A stretch of DNA of 64,000 nucleotides, taken from assembly GCA_017991555.1 (NCBI GenBank), contig JAGOQM010000003.1:270881-334880 (forward strand). Reading direction: 5' to 3'. Positions 63,555 to 64,000 of this stretch are shown piece after piece. A program made the translations under genes and the position numbers. The notes under the pieces are model-generated. The model searched no databases, was not told where the DNA came from, and saw only the letters and a list, made by a program, of their open reading frames with translations. Positions within the stretch are counted from its first letter, which is position 1, and each line of letters starts with the position of its first letter. Source of the DNA: Neisseriaceae bacterium. Lineage in GTDB: Bacteria > Pseudomonadota > Gammaproteobacteria > Burkholderiales > Neisseriaceae.

Positions 63555-64000
63555 CCCCGGTTTATGGTGCTGCGTAGGGTTCAACCATTAAGGGCCAATG
63601 AAAACCATGGCTTTAGTGCTTCGTAGAGTGAATCGCGACCCTCGTCGCCTTTGGTTTACATGATCTGAAGCATTAAAGCTGGTGGGTAGGCTACGCTTTA
63701 CCGCACCCTACTGCACGGCTACCCAAGCGGATTGAAGCCATAACAAACCATGGTTTGGTGTGTTTTGTAAAACGTATTTCACTGGTGCCGATTATCTGAC
63801 GGCGTTTCCTTTAGGTGAAGTACCTTCCCGTAGAGCCGCCGAAGTAGGTTCTATTGAGCCAGATGAAGCAGGTAAAAAGCTTGTGGCGCCCGACCACGCT
63901 TTGATAGGAGGGGGAGCACTCTTGCCTGCGCTGGCTCAATAGGTTCTGCTGAGGGCAGTCACGAAGTGACCGGGGATCAGGGTGGCCTTTTCTTTGCTTC
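63555..64000. repeat. Composite interspersed repeat, copy C (cut by window end)
   Basis: Begins with GGTTTATGGTGCTGCGTAGGG, the reverse complement of a module in copy A. The palindrome-bounded module 63602-63756 matches 21658-21814 in the same orientation. From 63745 the core follows: palindrome, GGTGAAGTACC (63814-63824), and the two-helix arm (63853-63862/63931-63940 and 63868-63875/63922-63929), nearly identical to copies A (right arm) and B (left arm). The sequence is still inside the arm at base 64000. Confidence 0.85.

Overview
The window looks like chromosomal DNA of a betaproteobacterium, most likely a member of the Neisseriales. The basis is gene order (dapA-bamC; accA-tilS; rpoE-rseA-rseB-lepA-lepB-rnc-era), the proteobacterial-type gshA followed by gshB, and moderately high GC with AT-rich gaps. 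This assignment is inference from protein recognition; no database was searched. Most of the window is housekeeping DNA in short, tightly packed operons, often with 1-11 nt stop/start overlaps.

Layout. 1-5469 (+): end of dapA, bamC, a small membrane protein, rdgB, hemW, ridA and an MFS transporter. 5537-15022 (-): era, rnc, lepB, lepA, a glutaredoxin-like gene, the sigma-E module rseB-rseA-rpoE, tilS and accA. 15245-15400: tRNA-Val and tRNA-Asp. 15518-20186: a secreted hypothetical protein and the biotin genes (bioFCD divergent from bioA). 20216-28030: a Nudix hydrolase, repeat region A, a PCuAC copper chaperone, dgkA, gshB, gshA and two UbiH-type hydroxylases. 28041-29787: a small lipoprotein and a membrane-anchored RNase/barstar pair. 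29857-33425 (-): nusB, ribH, ribB with a degenerate ribA domain, ribE and an acyl-CoA thioesterase, behind an FMN riboswitch. 33522-39205: GST-like, hemF, grxB, a SRPBCC protein, phoU and a two-gene amino-acid ABC transporter without its ATPase.

39352-46000 is a more accessory stretch on the minus strand: a ThDP enzyme, a BenE benzoate transporter, a broken benzoate/anthranilate dioxygenase beta-subunit gene, and then a DUF819 transporter, a VanX-type D-Ala-D-Ala dipeptidase and an RpiR regulator. 46368-50842 holds nlpD, pcm, surE and a YgiB/YgiC-like pair. 51445-52425 is a MerR regulator divergent from a DUF2938 membrane protein. 52513-63273 (-) is a C-P lyase phosphonate operon, phnC-D-E-G-H-I-J-K-L-M-N-P, followed by a second phnD; Pho-box-like repeats lie upstream of phnC.

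The most unusual structure is an interspersed, modular, non-coding repeat present three times (about 20876-21914, 50857-51396 and 63555-64000, the last cut by the window end). Its units are bounded by the palindrome AAACCATGGTTT, contain inverted GGTGAAGTACC ends, and carry a two-helix fold in which five base pairs differ between diverged arms with matching changes on both sides. That pattern suggests selection on a folded DNA or RNA. I did not see a complete transposon, prophage or CRISPR array.
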